Shown here: one piece after another, positions 7,721-15,762 of the stretch
Numbering within the stretch: position 1 is the first letter of the stretch
How the letters are laid out: each line of letters opens with the position of its first letter
Source of the DNA: Streptomyces bauhiniae
GTDB taxonomy: Bacteria; Actinomycetota; Actinomycetes; Streptomycetales; Streptomycetaceae
DNA: 64,000 nt
Direction: 5' to 3'
Assembly (NCBI RefSeq): GCF_004784475.1
Contig: NZ_SRRT01000002.1
Location: 868,001-932,000, forward strand
Translations under genes and position numbers: made by a program
Notes under the pieces: model-generated
Told to the model about the DNA's origin: nothing
The model's input: only the letters and a program-made list of their open reading frames with translations
Database searches by the model: none

Positions 7721-9118
7721 TCAGCCTTCGACGCGGCGCCGTCGTCCGGCCATCACGGCGTAGACCAGGATGCCGACGAACAGGAACAGCACGCCCTGGT
7801 AGACCGCCGCGTAACCCGCGCCCGCGACCAGCCAGATGGAGAAGCCCGCGGCGACGGCGGCGATCACCGCGTCGCGCACCAGCCGCCGTCCGTCGACCTC
7901 GTCGCGGCGGCCGGAGGCGAGGTGGTGGAGCTGCGCGGCCGTGGCCAGCAGATACGGCACGGTCGCGGTGAAGGTGGTGACCAGCACCAGCACCTCGAAG
8001 ACGTGCGCCGAGCCCGCCATGAAGTTGTAGACGGTCAGCAGCGAGGACAGGACGACCGTCACGCCGACGCCCACGGTCGGCACCCCGCGCCGGCGCCGGG
8101 TGAAGGCGGCCGGGAAGAGCCCGTCGCGTGCGGCGGCGTACGGGGTCTGGGCGCTGAGCAGGGTCCAGCCGTTGAGGCAGCCGGTCATCGAGACCAGCGC
8201 GGCCAGCGCCACCGCCCAGCCGCCCCAGGTGCCGCCGAACATGGCGTTCACCGCGTCGGAGAAGGGCGCGGTCGACTTGACCAGGCTGTTGTGGGCGACG
8301 GTGCCGAAGACCGCGACCGTGCCGAGCAGGTAGACCAGCGCGGCGCCGGCGGTGCCGATCACGGTGGCCCGGCCGACGTTGCGGCGGGCGTCGCGGACCT
8401 CGCCCGCGCTGACGGCGGCGGACTCCACGCCGAGGTAGGAGTAGAGCAGCAGCGCGGCGGACGCGGAGATCGCGCCGACCGGGCTGCCCCCGCCCGCGTT
8501 GAACGGGCCCAGCTTGTCCGGGTCGAAGAAGAACAGCCCGCCGACCGCCACGAGCAGCAGCGGTACGAACTTCAGCACCGTGGAGACCAACTGCACGGCG
8601 CCCACCCAGCGGGTGCCGGCGAAGTTGGCGAGCGCCGGGAGCCACTGGATGACCAGGGCTGCGAGGCAGGCGGTCCAGCGGTGGTGGCTGACCGGGATCA
8701 GTACGTCCAGGTAGCCCACGGCGGCGACGGCGAGCGCGGCGTTGGACACCCAGGTGGTGATCCAGTACGCCCAGGCCGCGAGGAAGCCGGCGAAGTCGCC
8801 GAACGCCTCGCGGGCGTAGACGTACGGCCCGCCGGTGCGCGGGTCGCGCTGGGCGAGGCGGCCGAAGACCAGGGCGAGCGCGATGGCGCCGACCGTGAGG
8901 ACGCCGAGGGCGACCAGACTGACCGTGCCGTAGGGGGCGACGGAGGCGGGGAGCAGGAAGATGCCTCCGCCGATGATGTTGCCCATGACCAAGGCGGTGG
9001 CGACGGGCAGCCCGAAGCGGCGGGCGTGCTTGGTCGCGGTGGAGCCCGGTTCCTCGGCCGGGGCGCCGAGGGGGTCCGTCGCCGGAGCCGGCGGCGGAAC
9101 GGTCCCGGTGACCTGCAT
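7721..9118 (-). CDS. APC family amino acid permease
   Basis: A 465-residue transporter of the amino acid-polyamine-organocation superfamily. The first membrane helix carries the signature GNIIGGGIFLLP (from about residue 47), where the broken helix binds the substrate amino group. About twelve hydrophobic segments follow, and the C-terminus is basic (GRRRR). The pattern resembles AdiC/YjeH-like exchangers, so arginine, agmatine or a similar amino acid is possible but unproven. It is monocistronic: 123 bp separates it from the hydrolase gene and a hairpin follows its stop. Confidence 0.88.
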   Translation of the reverse strand: MQVTGTVPPPAPATDPLGAPAEEPGSTATKHARRFGLPVATALVMGNIIGGGIFLLPASVAPYGTVSLVALGVLTVGAIALALVFGRLAQRDPRTGGPYVYAREAFGDFAGFLAAWAYWITTWVSNAALAVAAVGYLDVLIPVSHHRWTACLAALVIQWLPALANFAGTRWVGAVQLVSTVLKFVPLLLVAVGGLFFFDPDKLGPFNAGGGSPVGAISASAALLLYSYLGVESAAVSAGEVRDARRNVGRATVIGTAGAALVYLLGTVAVFGTVAHNSLVKSTAPFSDAVNAMFGGTWGGWAVALAALVSMTGCLNGWTLLSAQTPYAAARDGLFPAAFTRRRRGVPTVGVGVTVVLSSLLTVYNFMAGSAHVFEVLVLVTTFTATVPYLLATAAQLHHLASGRRDEVDGRRLVRDAVIAAVAAGFSIWLVAGAGYAAVYQGVLFLFVGILVYAVMAGRRRRVEG

Positions 9119-9379
9119 GAGTGGGGATTACCTCTCGCGGAACTGGCCGTGACCGGCACAGAGGGGGGACGGGCGGTGACCTGGCTCACGGGAAAAGGCC
9201 AGGTGAACGGCCCTCCCGGAGCACCGGGCCAGGCCCAATGGTCGGTGATGCCCCGACTCGCCGCCAAATCACCGCTTCTTGTCCCGTCCCGTCCACATGA
9301 TCACGCAAAAACCGCGCTTACGGGGGCTTGACACCGGCAGATGTTCACCCATTCCGGCAGGCCACTCCAGGGACCCGCC
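9119..9379. other. Intergenic region between permease start and FAD dehydrogenase stop
   Basis: This 261-bp gap should carry the leftward permease promoter. I see no convincing -35/-10 pair, operator or open frame. An AT-richer patch near 9296-9312 (cacaaaaaccg) is the only compositional feature. Confidence 0.4.
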
Positions 9380-11167
9380 TCAGGTCGCCGTCGCCGCGGC
9401 CGCCGCCCGGCCCGCCTGGCGTCCGGAGAAGAGGCAGCCGCCGAGGAAGGTGCCCTCCAGCGAGCGGTAGCCGTGCACTCCCCCGCCGCCGAAGCCCGCG
9501 ACCTCCCCGGCCGCGTACAGCCCCGGCACCGGTTCGCCGGAGGCGCCGAGCACGCGCCCGGAGAGGTCGGTCTGGAGCCCGCCGAGGGTCTTGCGGGTGA
9601 GCACGTTGAGCCGTACGGCGATCAGCGGGCCGGCCGACGGGTCGAGGATCTTGTGCGCGGGGGCGGTCCGGCTGAGCGAGTCCCCGATGTAGGAGAGGGC
9701 GTTGCGGATGCCCATGACCTGCACGTCCTTGGTGTACGGGTTGTCCATCTCCCGGTCGCGCGCCTCGATCTGCCCCTTCAGCCGGGCCAGGTCGATCAGG
9801 TTGTCGCCGGTCAGCTTGTTCATGCCGGCCACCAGCTCGGACAGTGTGGTGGCGACCACGAAGTCCGCGCCGTTCTTCTTGAACTTCTCGATCGGCTCGG
9901 GCGTCTGCCAGATCCGGGACAGGAGCTGCCAGACGTTCTTGTTGGTGAGGTCCGGATTCTGCTCCGAGCCGGAGAGCGCGAACTCCTTGGCGATGATCTT
10001 CTGTGTGGTCACGAACCATGAGTAGTCGTAGCCGGAGGCGGTGATCGAGCCGAGGGTGTGCAGGGTGTCGTAGCCGGGGAGGTCGGGGGTGCCGAAGCGC
10101 TTGCCTGTGGCGTCGAACCACATGGAGGACGGGCCGGGCAGGATGCGGATGCCGTGGCCGGGCCATATGGGGTCGTAGTTGCGCAGCCCCTCGGTGTAGT
10201 GCCACATCCGGTCCGGGTTGACGATGCGGCCGCCGGCCCGCTCGGTGATGGCGAGCATCCGCCCGTCGACGTGCGCGGGCACCCCGGTGACCATGGTCTT
10301 GGGCGGCGTCCCGAGCCGCGCGGGCCAGTTCTGGCGTACGAGGTCGTGGTTGGCGCCGATGCCTCCGGAGGTGACGACCACCACCGGCGCCCGCAGCTCG
10401 AACTCGCCGATCACGGTACGGGAGCTGGGCTTGCCGCGGGCCGCGCTGCTGGGCTCCAGGACGGCTCCGCGCACGCCGGTCACGGCGCCGCCCGTGGTGA
10501 CGATGCCGTCGACGCGATGCCGGAATCTGAAGCCGGCCTTCCCGGCCGCCACCGCCGCCCGCACCTTCTTCTCGAACGGCTCGACCACGGCCGGCCCCGT
10601 GCCCCAGGTGACATGGAAGCGCGGCACCGAGTTGCCGTGCCCGTCCGCGAGGCCCCCGCCGCGCTCGGCCCAGCCGACGATCGGGAACCACTGCACACCC
10701 AGCCCGGCGAGCCAGGACCGTTTCTCCCCGGACGCGAAGTCGACGTACGCCTCGGCCCACTTGTACGCCCAGTGGTCCTGGCCCGCCGGATCGGCCACGC
10801 CCCGGTCGAACCCGGCGCTGCCCAGCCAGTCCTGCCAGGCGAGGTCGTGGGTGTCCTTGACGCCCATCAGCCGCTGTTCCTCGGAGTTGACGAAGAACAG
10901 CCCGCCGAACGACCAGAACGCCTGCCCGCCGAGACTCGCCTCCGGCTCCTGGTCCAGCAGCAGCACCTTCCGTCCGGCTGCGGCGAGTTCGGCCGTGGCG
11001 ACCAGTCCCGCGAGGCCGTGTCCGACGACGATCGCGTCCGCGTCCTGCGACTCCCCGGCGAAGGCCGGGAAGGCATGGGCGGCCAGCGCAGTCCCGGCGA
11101 GCATTCCACCGGTGACGGTGAGGGCACGGCGACGGGTGATCCCTGCGGGAGCGATGGGGTTGTCCAT
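9380..11167 (-). CDS. FAD-binding dehydrogenase, TAT-exported (3-ketosteroid dehydrogenase/fumarate reductase-like)
   Basis: A 595-residue flavoprotein starting at ATG 11167. The N-terminus has a twin-arginine signal, TRRRALTVTGG followed by a hydrophobic stretch ending AFPAFAG, so the folded holoenzyme is probably exported. The mature part opens with DAIVVGHGLAGLVATAELA, the FAD dinucleotide motif. GGQAFWSFGG and the C-terminal LYAAGEVAGFGGGGVHGYR (FAD-binding end) match the FAD_binding_2 family that includes ketosteroid dehydrogenases and the urocanate/fumarate reductase group. The substrate is unknown. Length fits the family. It is monocistronic or follows the ferredoxin-like gene at 11341-11691 across a 173-bp gap. 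That neighbour could be an electron partner only if it were exported, and it has no signal. Confidence 0.88.
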   Translation of the reverse strand: MDNPIAPAGITRRRALTVTGGMLAGTALAAHAFPAFAGESQDADAIVVGHGLAGLVATAELAAAGRKVLLLDQEPEASLGGQAFWSFGGLFFVNSEEQRLMGVKDTHDLAWQDWLGSAGFDRGVADPAGQDHWAYKWAEAYVDFASGEKRSWLAGLGVQWFPIVGWAERGGGLADGHGNSVPRFHVTWGTGPAVVEPFEKKVRAAVAAGKAGFRFRHRVDGIVTTGGAVTGVRGAVLEPSSAARGKPSSRTVIGEFELRAPVVVVTSGGIGANHDLVRQNWPARLGTPPKTMVTGVPAHVDGRMLAITERAGGRIVNPDRMWHYTEGLRNYDPIWPGHGIRILPGPSSMWFDATGKRFGTPDLPGYDTLHTLGSITASGYDYSWFVTTQKIIAKEFALSGSEQNPDLTNKNVWQLLSRIWQTPEPIEKFKKNGADFVVATTLSELVAGMNKLTGDNLIDLARLKGQIEARDREMDNPYTKDVQVMGIRNALSYIGDSLSRTAPAHKILDPSAGPLIAVRLNVLTRKTLGGLQTDLSGRVLGASGEPVPGLYAAGEVAGFGGGGVHGYRSLEGTFLGGCLFSGRQAGRAAAAATAT

Positions 11168-11257
11168 GGCTGCCTTTCGTCGGAGTTTCACCGGAGATTC
11201 GTCGGTGCGGGGTGACGAACGAAGGCTGCCGAGGCAGGGAGGAAGTGCTGACGGTCG

Positions 11258-11280
11258 CCGTCGGCAGGTGTTACCGACGG
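11258..11280. repeat. Inverted repeat upstream of the FAD dehydrogenase
   Basis: CCGTCGG (11258-11264) and CCGACGG (11274-11280) are separated by 9 bp. They lie between the ferredoxin-like stop and the FAD dehydrogenase start. The pair could be an operator or a weak terminator; nothing decides between them. Confidence 0.35.
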
Positions 11281-11340
11281 TAGCCCAGGGGGTGCGGGGC
11301 GACCAGAGTCGTGCTCCAACTCTGTTGTGACGTAGGCGAG

Positions 11341-11691
11341 TTACGGCCTGCCTGGCGGGTTGAAGGCGTACAGATCGAGGATGTCGGGCAGCGGCGCGAC
11401 GCCCGGTCCGCCGGCGTGCACCCAGCCGAGGATGTCCTCGGTGGCGTCGGGGTCGTTGACGAGGCCGAGCCAGACCGGACGGCCCCCGGCCGCGCGTCCG
11501 GCGGCGGAGGGCTGGACGACGATCACATTGGCCTGGTCGCACACATCGAGACAGTCGGAGATCCGCACGGGCGCACTCTCGGCGAGCCGGGCGGTCTGCG
11601 CGGCATGGTCGACCCCGGTCACCTTGGGACTGCCGCAGCAGCAGTCCCGGCACACCACGATCCGGCAGGGGGCGGGCTTCATCTCGGGCAT
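11341..11691 (-). CDS. Thioredoxin-like (2Fe-2S) ferredoxin domain protein
   Basis: A 116-residue protein with the cysteine pattern of thioredoxin-fold 2Fe-2S ferredoxins: an N-terminal cluster CRDCCCG (residues 14-20) and CLDVC (47-51), followed by NVIVVQP, the strand after the second Cys pair. Members of this family occur beside cobalamin and metal-handling genes, or as stand-alone electron carriers, in actinobacteria. There is no export signal. Its start may be ATG 11691 or, three codons later, ATG 11682. It is divergent from spo0M, whose promoter carries the BlaI-type palindrome at 11773-11794. Confidence 0.75.
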   Translation of the reverse strand: MPEMKPAPCRIVVCRDCCCGSPKVTGVDHAAQTARLAESAPVRISDCLDVCDQANVIVVQPSAAGRAAGGRPVWLGLVNDPDATEDILGWVHAGGPGVAPLPDILDLYAFNPPGRP

Positions 11692-11772
11692 GCCGTGATC
11701 GTTTCATCCGGGACGGTGGAACGTCAGTGCCACCCCGGCTCGTTGGTGGACCGGGCCCTTGTGGCCACTTAT

Positions 11773-11794
11773 GCTTCTACAGACTTGTAGAAGC
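11773..11794. promoter_or_regulatory. BlaI-type operator upstream of spo0M
   Basis: A perfect 22-bp palindrome, GCTTCTACA-GACT-TGTAGAAGC, centred 33 bp before the spo0M start codon. The TCTACA-N4-TGTAGA core recurs at 14958-14973 in front of the TatA-like gene. A BlaI/MecI regulator is encoded between the two, and BlaI-type repressors are known to bind TACA-N4-TGTA dyads. Confidence 0.7.
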
Positions 11795-11815
11795 AAGAAA
11801 GGGAGTGGACGCCGC

Positions 11816-12757
11816 ATGGTGTTCAAGAGGCTGCTCGGCTCGCTCGGTGTGGGAGGGCCCACGGTGGACACCGTGCTGGACCCCGGTGCCGTGCTGCCCG
11901 GCGGCACGCTGTCGGGAGAGGTCCGCCTGGCGGGCGGGTCGGCCGCGGTCGACGTCGACCACATCACGCTGGAGCTGGTCGCCCGGGTGGAGGCCGAGCA
12001 CGAGGACGGCGAGAGCGAGGGCTCGGTCGTCTTCGAACGGTTCACCGTGGGCGGCGGGTTCAGGCTCGGCGAGGGCGAGCGGCGCGCGGTGCGGTTCGAC
12101 GTGCCGCTGCCCTGGGAGACCCCGGTCACCGAGCTGTACGGACAGCCGCTCGGCATCGTGCTGGGCGTGCGGACCGAGTTGGCGGTCAGCGGGGCGCGGG
12201 ACAAGGGCGACCTGGACCCACTGGCCGTACGGCCGCTGCCGGTTCAGGAGGCCGTCCTGGAGGCGCTCGGTCAACTGGGCTTCGGCTTCCGGTCGGCCGA
12301 CCTGGAGTACGGCCGTATCGGCGGTACGGGTCAGCAACTCCCCTTCTACCAGGAGATCGAGCTGACCCCGGCTCCGCAGTACGCGTACGGGGCGAGCGAG
12401 TTCGAGCTGACCTTCCTCGCGCATCCCGGTGGCATGGAGGTCGTGGTGGAGGCCGACAAGCGGGGTGGATTCCTGGGCGGCGGGCATGACGCGCTCGGCC
12501 GGTTCACCGTGTCCCACGATGTGACCGGGGGGGACTGGAACACGCTGGTCGACGGCTGGTTCCGGCAACTGCTGGAGAGCCGTCCGGCGGCGGTGTACGC
12601 CGAGCCGCACCACCAATCCCGGCCCGGCATGGGCATGGGCACCGCCGTCGCGGCGGGTGCGGCCGGGCTGGCCGTCGGCGTGGTCGGCGGGATGGTCGCG
12701 GCCGAAGTCGTCGACGAGGTGGGCGACTTCTTCGAGGGCGACGAAGAAGAGGACTGA
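11816..12757 (+). CDS. Spo0M-like sporulation control protein (arrestin-like)
   Basis: A 313-residue protein of the SpoOM family, starting at ATG 11816. The first about 240 residues are beta-rich and arrestin-like (LDPGAVLPGGTLSGEV..., HITLELVARVE, GVRTELAVSGA). The tail has a Gly/Ala/Val hydrophobic stretch (GTAVAAGAAGLAVGVVGG, about residues 278-295) and ends in an acidic run. In Bacillus, Spo0M affects sporulation and cell-division or envelope control; its biochemical activity is unsettled. The gene stands under a perfect BlaI-type palindrome and is followed 71 bp later by a TerB-domain gene in the same direction, so both may be induced when the BlaI repressor is cleaved. Confidence 0.88.
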   Translation: MVFKRLLGSLGVGGPTVDTVLDPGAVLPGGTLSGEVRLAGGSAAVDVDHITLELVARVEAEHEDGESEGSVVFERFTVGGGFRLGEGERRAVRFDVPLPWETPVTELYGQPLGIVLGVRTELAVSGARDKGDLDPLAVRPLPVQEAVLEALGQLGFGFRSADLEYGRIGGTGQQLPFYQEIELTPAPQYAYGASEFELTFLAHPGGMEVVVEADKRGGFLGGGHDALGRFTVSHDVTGGDWNTLVDGWFRQLLESRPAAVYAEPHHQSRPGMGMGTAVAAGAAGLAVGVVGGMVAAEVVDEVGDFFEGDEEED

Positions 12758-12828
12758 GGAACTTCCCTATTACAAGGGACACTTGGGAGTCGGGCACGGC
12801 TCCTTCCATTTCGAGATCTGGAGTACTC

Positions 12829-13284
12829 ATGGCCCTGTGGGACCGCATCAAGGATTCCGCCGCCACCATGCAGACGCAGTTGGTGGCGCGGAAGAACGAC
12901 CTCAAGAGCGGCGCCTTCCGTGACGCGTCGATGGCGATGTGTGCGCTGGTGGCCGCCGCCGACGGCACGGTGGACCCGTCCGAGCGGCGCCGGGTCGCCC
13001 AACTCATCGCGAGCAATGAGGTGTTGCAGAACTTCGACGCCATGGACCTCCAGCGCCGGTTCGAGGACAACCTCGGCAAGCTGACCGCCGACTTCGACTT
13101 CGGCAAGGTCAGTGTGCTCCAGGAGATCGCCAAGGCGAAGAAGAAGCCCGCCGAGGCGCGTGCCGTCATCCAGATCGGCATCGTGATCGGCGGCGCGGAC
13201 GGCGACTTCGACAAGGACGAGCAGGGCGTGGTCCGCGAGGCGTGCTTCGCCCTCGACCTGCCGCCGCACGAGTTCGACCTCTGA
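12829..13284 (+). CDS. TerB-domain (tellurite resistance) protein
   Basis: A 151-residue acidic helical protein matching TerB: AMCALVAAADGTVDPSERRR near residue 35 and its internal echo IVIGGADGDFDKDEQGVVR near 120, the two acidic metal-binding half-repeats of the fold. TerB proteins bind divalent metal at the membrane edge and are linked to tellurite resistance and envelope stress. No other ter genes are present here. It starts at ATG 12829 and lies 71 bp after spo0M without an obvious terminator, so co-transcription is likely. It converges on the M56 protease gene. Confidence 0.88.
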   Translation: MALWDRIKDSAATMQTQLVARKNDLKSGAFRDASMAMCALVAAADGTVDPSERRRVAQLIASNEVLQNFDAMDLQRRFEDNLGKLTADFDFGKVSVLQEIAKAKKKPAEARAVIQIGIVIGGADGDFDKDEQGVVREACFALDLPPHEFDL

Positions 13285-13302
13285 GCCATACGAGTTGACG
13301 GG

Positions 13303-13332
13303 GGCGGCCGCCTCTACAGCGGGGTGGCCGCC
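13303..13332. terminator. Probable bidirectional terminator between terB and the M56 protease gene
   Basis: GGCGGCC (13303-13309) and GGCCGCC (13326-13332) form a 7-bp stem with a 16-base loop, 19 bp after the terB stop. It overlaps the last codons of the convergent M56 gene. Confidence 0.4.
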
Positions 13333-14240
13333 TTCAGTACGAGGAAGAGTGTCACCGCCGAATTGGCCGAGGACAGCGCCGAGATCATCGTTCCGGCGGC
13401 GGCTGTCCAGGCCGCCACTCCCACGGCGGTGAACAGCGAGGGCCAGACGTGTACGGCGGGTGCAGGCCCCAACAGCGCGGCCACCCGGCGCGGTACCGGT
13501 CCCGGCGCGGCGAATCCGGCCAGCACAGGGTGCGGCCGCGAGACCAGCGCCGCCTTGCCGATGGCGTGGGCCACCGTCTGCCGGCTGCGCACCACCCCGG
13601 CCGCCTCCTCGTCCGCCCACCGCTCCACGGTGTACGACACCGCCGTACGCAGCGGACGCAGGAACGGGTTGGCCCGCGCGGCCAGTTGGACCAGCAGCAG
13701 GAACCGATGGTGGCCGCCCGCCAGATGCGCCCGCTCGTGCGCGAACAGCGCGCGCCGCTCCCGTGTGGCCAGTTGGGCCAGCATGCCGGTCGACACCACC
13801 ACGCGTCCACGGTTCCGGCCCGGAAGGGCGTACGCGTAGGGCTCCGGGTCGGGCAGCACGGCGACCGTACGCCGGGGCAGGCCCGCGAGGCTCCGCTCGG
13901 CGCGCCGCCGTACCCGCACATGCCGCCAGAGCACGCGTGAGCAGCCCGCGAGTACGGCCAGCAGGGCGGGAATGGCGGCCTGGCCCGCGACCTCGTCGTA
14001 CGGGACGGCCTCGCGCACCTCGTCGTCCGACCAGGCGTCCGGCAAGGGGTTGCCGGGGAGTTGGGCGGTGCCGACCACCATGAGCAGGGTCAGGCAGAGC
14101 GTGCTGCACAGGGCCAGCGCGCAGGCGGTCACGGTGAGCAGCCAGGTCGCGGCGCGGGGGTGCAGCCGTTGTTCGGCCAGCCGGGCGACCGGCCATGCCG
14201 TCAGGGGGAGCACCAGCGGCAGCAGGACGAACACGCCCAT
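13314..14240 (-). CDS. M56 family membrane metalloprotease (BlaR1/MecR1-like)
   Basis: A 308-residue integral membrane zinc protease. Hydrophobic segments occupy residues 1-20, 30-55 and 90-100, and two more lie near the C-terminus. The zinc motif HERAH is at 168-172 with an acidic third-ligand region VERWADEEA at 205-213. BlaR1-type M56 proteins cut a cognate BlaI/MecI repressor after a signal, but this one has no extracellular penicillin-binding domain, so the signal must be sensed otherwise. It lies 7 bp after the blaI-type gene, the usual pairing. Together they likely form a stress-sensing switch. Confidence 0.9.
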   Translation of the reverse strand: MGVFVLLPLVLPLTAWPVARLAEQRLHPRAATWLLTVTACALALCSTLCLTLLMVVGTAQLPGNPLPDAWSDDEVREAVPYDEVAGQAAIPALLAVLAGCSRVLWRHVRVRRRAERSLAGLPRRTVAVLPDPEPYAYALPGRNRGRVVVSTGMLAQLATRERRALFAHERAHLAGGHHRFLLLVQLAARANPFLRPLRTAVSYTVERWADEEAAGVVRSRQTVAHAIGKAALVSRPHPVLAGFAAPGPVPRRVAALLGPAPAVHVWPSLFTAVGVAAWTAAAGTMISALSSANSAVTLFLVLKAATPL

Positions 14241-14247
14241 GGATCTC

Positions 14248-14634
14248 TCAGCCTTCTCCGTCCGGGACCGACTCGCCCAGCAGGTGCCGCAGGAGACGTT
14301 CGTCGTCCGGTGCGAGGGAGGTGACGAAGCGGGACAGCACGGCCTCGCGGTCGCTCTCGCCGTCGAGCACCTTGCGCATGCGGTGCGCGGCGAGGCCGGC
14401 CTGGTCGGAGACCGGGGTCCATACGAAGGAGCGGCCGGCGCGTTCGCGGGTGACGGCGCCCTTGGCGAGGAGGCGGGTGAGGATGGTGATGACGGTGGTG
14501 TAGGCGAGGTCGCCGCCGAGGTGTTCCTGCACCCAGCCGGCGGACGCGGGCGTACGGGCCTCGCGCAGGGCGGAGAGCACCAGCCCCTCCAACTCGCCCT
14601 GGCCCCGTCGCCGGGTACGCCGCTGGTCGTTCAC
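14248..14634 (-). CDS. BlaI/MecI family transcriptional repressor
   Basis: A 128-residue winged-helix regulator of the Penicillinase_R family: ELEGLVLSALREA, then VQEHLGGDLAYTTVITILTRLLAKGAVTRE, the recognition helix and wing, and a C-terminal dimerisation helix. I choose GTG 14634 rather than the GTG two codons upstream because AAAGGAG lies 5 bases before it. The gene sits between a TatA-like gene and an M56 protease on the same strand. Its likely operators are TCTACA-N4-TGTAGA at 11773-11794 and 14958-14973. Proteolysis by the neighbouring M56 enzyme is the expected release mechanism. Confidence 0.9.
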   Translation of the reverse strand: MNDQRRTRRRGQGELEGLVLSALREARTPASAGWVQEHLGGDLAYTTVITILTRLLAKGAVTRERAGRSFVWTPVSDQAGLAAHRMRKVLDGESDREAVLSRFVTSLAPDDERLLRHLLGESVPDGEG

Positions 14635-14688
14635 GCCCACTCCTTTCCCTTCCGCCGTGGGTAGATCGTAGGCCGCCTTCGGGCGTGC

Positions 14689-14895
14689 TCAGCTCCGTTC
14701 GTCGCGGGGGAGGACGGTGCCCTCGACGACGGGGCCGGGGGCGGGCGGGGCGTCCTGGGTGCGCAGGGCGCGGGCCTCGCTCTTGAAGATGCGGGTGGCC
14801 TGGCCGGCCGAGCGGACGAGTCCGGGCAGCTTCCGTACGCCGAGGAGGACGATCAACACGATGAGGAGCAGGGCGACTTCACTCAGGCCGAACAT
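14689..14895 (-). CDS. TatA/MttA-like twin-arginine translocase subunit
   Basis: A 68-residue protein starting at ATG 14895. It has one N-terminal membrane helix (FGLSEVALLLIVLIVLLGV), the hinge GVRKLPGLVRSAG, and an amphipathic helix ending RIFKSEARAL, followed by a short Pro-rich tail. This is the layout of TatA. No tatC or tatB gene is nearby, so it is an orphan paralogue. It is under a BlaI-type operator about 65 bp upstream and precedes blaI and the M56 protease on the same strand by 54 bp. Extra TatA may support export or pore function under envelope stress; that is inference. Confidence 0.82.
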   Translation of the reverse strand: MFGLSEVALLLIVLIVLLGVRKLPGLVRSAGQATRIFKSEARALRTQDAPPAPGPVVEGTVLPRDERS

Positions 14896-14957
14896 CGGAT
14901 GCGGTTCCTCCCAGCGGGGCGGTGGCCGGGACCGGTCGGCCCCGCCCACCATCATTA

Positions 14958-14973
14958 TCTACATTGCTGTAGA
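14958..14973. promoter_or_regulatory. BlaI-type operator upstream of the TatA-like gene
   Basis: TCTACA-TTGC-TGTAGA, the same 6-4-6 dyad as the core of the palindrome at 11773-11794. Read leftward it abuts GATAAT, a possible -10 element at 14956-14951. Binding here would repress tatA and probably the blaI and M56 genes behind it. Confidence 0.65.
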
Positions 14974-15068
14974 AGTCTCGTACAGAGTCCGGCTGGGAAC
15001 GGCAGCAGGGCCCGGCGGTCGCTCCCCCGGACCACCGGGCCCTGCTCCTGCACGCGCGAACGTCCCGC

Positions 15069-15428
15069 TCAGTGCCCCGGGCCGTACTGGCCGTAGTGGC
15101 CGCTGATCTGGTCCCGGTACGCCGGGTCGCCCAGATGCTTGTCCTTGTCGAACTCGGGGGCGTCCTTGATCTGGTCCTTGGTGCGCGCCACGTGCAGCGT
15201 CCGCTCCTCGTGGTCGATCCCGGTGATCGTCCCGGCCGGCAGCAGGACCTCCTTGCCGAAGATCCACACCCCGGTGTCCACGACGATGTACTGCTCCCCC
15301 ACATCGTTCGAGTGCTTGTCCACCTTGCCGATGTGCCCGTCGAGCGCCTCGACCTTGTACCCGCTCAGATCAGCGTCCGGCGTGTGCCCAGCGGTCGGGC
15401 CATAGCTCCAGATGTTCTCGGCAGTCAT
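15069..15428 (-). CDS. PRC-barrel domain protein
   Basis: A 119-residue cytoplasmic protein starting at ATG 15428 behind GGAGGTG. It has a PRC-barrel signature: DADLSGYKVEALDGHIGKVD near residue 20, then YIVVDTGVWIFGKEVLLPAGTI and VARTKDQIKDAPEFD. Such proteins bind RNA or partner proteins and are common stress-linked small proteins in actinobacteria. It is a single gene with its own ribosome site. The 133 bp upstream of it shows no convincing promoter. The frame could be extended upstream to 15545, but that extension lacks a ribosome site and any similarity. Confidence 0.82.
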   Translation of the reverse strand: MTAENIWSYGPTAGHTPDADLSGYKVEALDGHIGKVDKHSNDVGEQYIVVDTGVWIFGKEVLLPAGTITGIDHEERTLHVARTKDQIKDAPEFDKDKHLGDPAYRDQISGHYGQYGPGH

Positions 15429-15561
15429 AGACCACACCTCCATACTCCAGCCCCAGGAGGTGGATGCGGTCCACATCCGTTCTCCCACCAGGGGCGTAAC
15501 GAGCAGGTGTCCGGCCTGGGGGCGAACAAACCCGAGGTCCCTCATAGGGGTGGTATTCGGC

Positions 15562-15762
15562 CTAAGGCTCCTCGCGCATCTCCTCGCGCGGCATCACCAC
15601 GGTGAGCCGCTCGGGGGCCAGCGACGTCCACTGCCCCGTCCCGAATTCCGGCCGAAGCACCCACAGGAACCCGCCGCGCACGTCCGTGACGATGCCGCGC
15701 CGGCCGGCGTCCTCATCGTGGACCAGATCACCGACCCAGGCCGTGCCCTCGCCGCCGCTCAC
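15562..15762 (-). CDS. Small conserved hypothetical protein
   Basis: A 66-residue protein. I start it at GTG 15762 because this codon overlaps the stop of the upstream ATPase gene (GTGA), implying translational coupling; an ATG at 15786 would overlap more. It is rich in Gly, Trp and acidic residues (VGDLVHDEDAGRRGIV, GGFLWVLRPEFG, LAPERLTVV) and looks like a small SH3-like beta barrel. No function is known to me. Its fixed place after an RsbW-type ATPase suggests a partner or a co-regulated small factor. Confidence 0.6.
   Translation of the reverse strand: MSGGEGTAWVGDLVHDEDAGRRGIVTDVRGGFLWVLRPEFGTGQWTSLAPERLTVVMPREEMREEP

Noticed and set aside
14641..14688. Possible third BlaI operator directly before blaI (GTAGATCGTAG)
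   Set aside because: The half sites are in direct, not inverted, order and the spacing does not match TCTACA-N4-TGTAGA.
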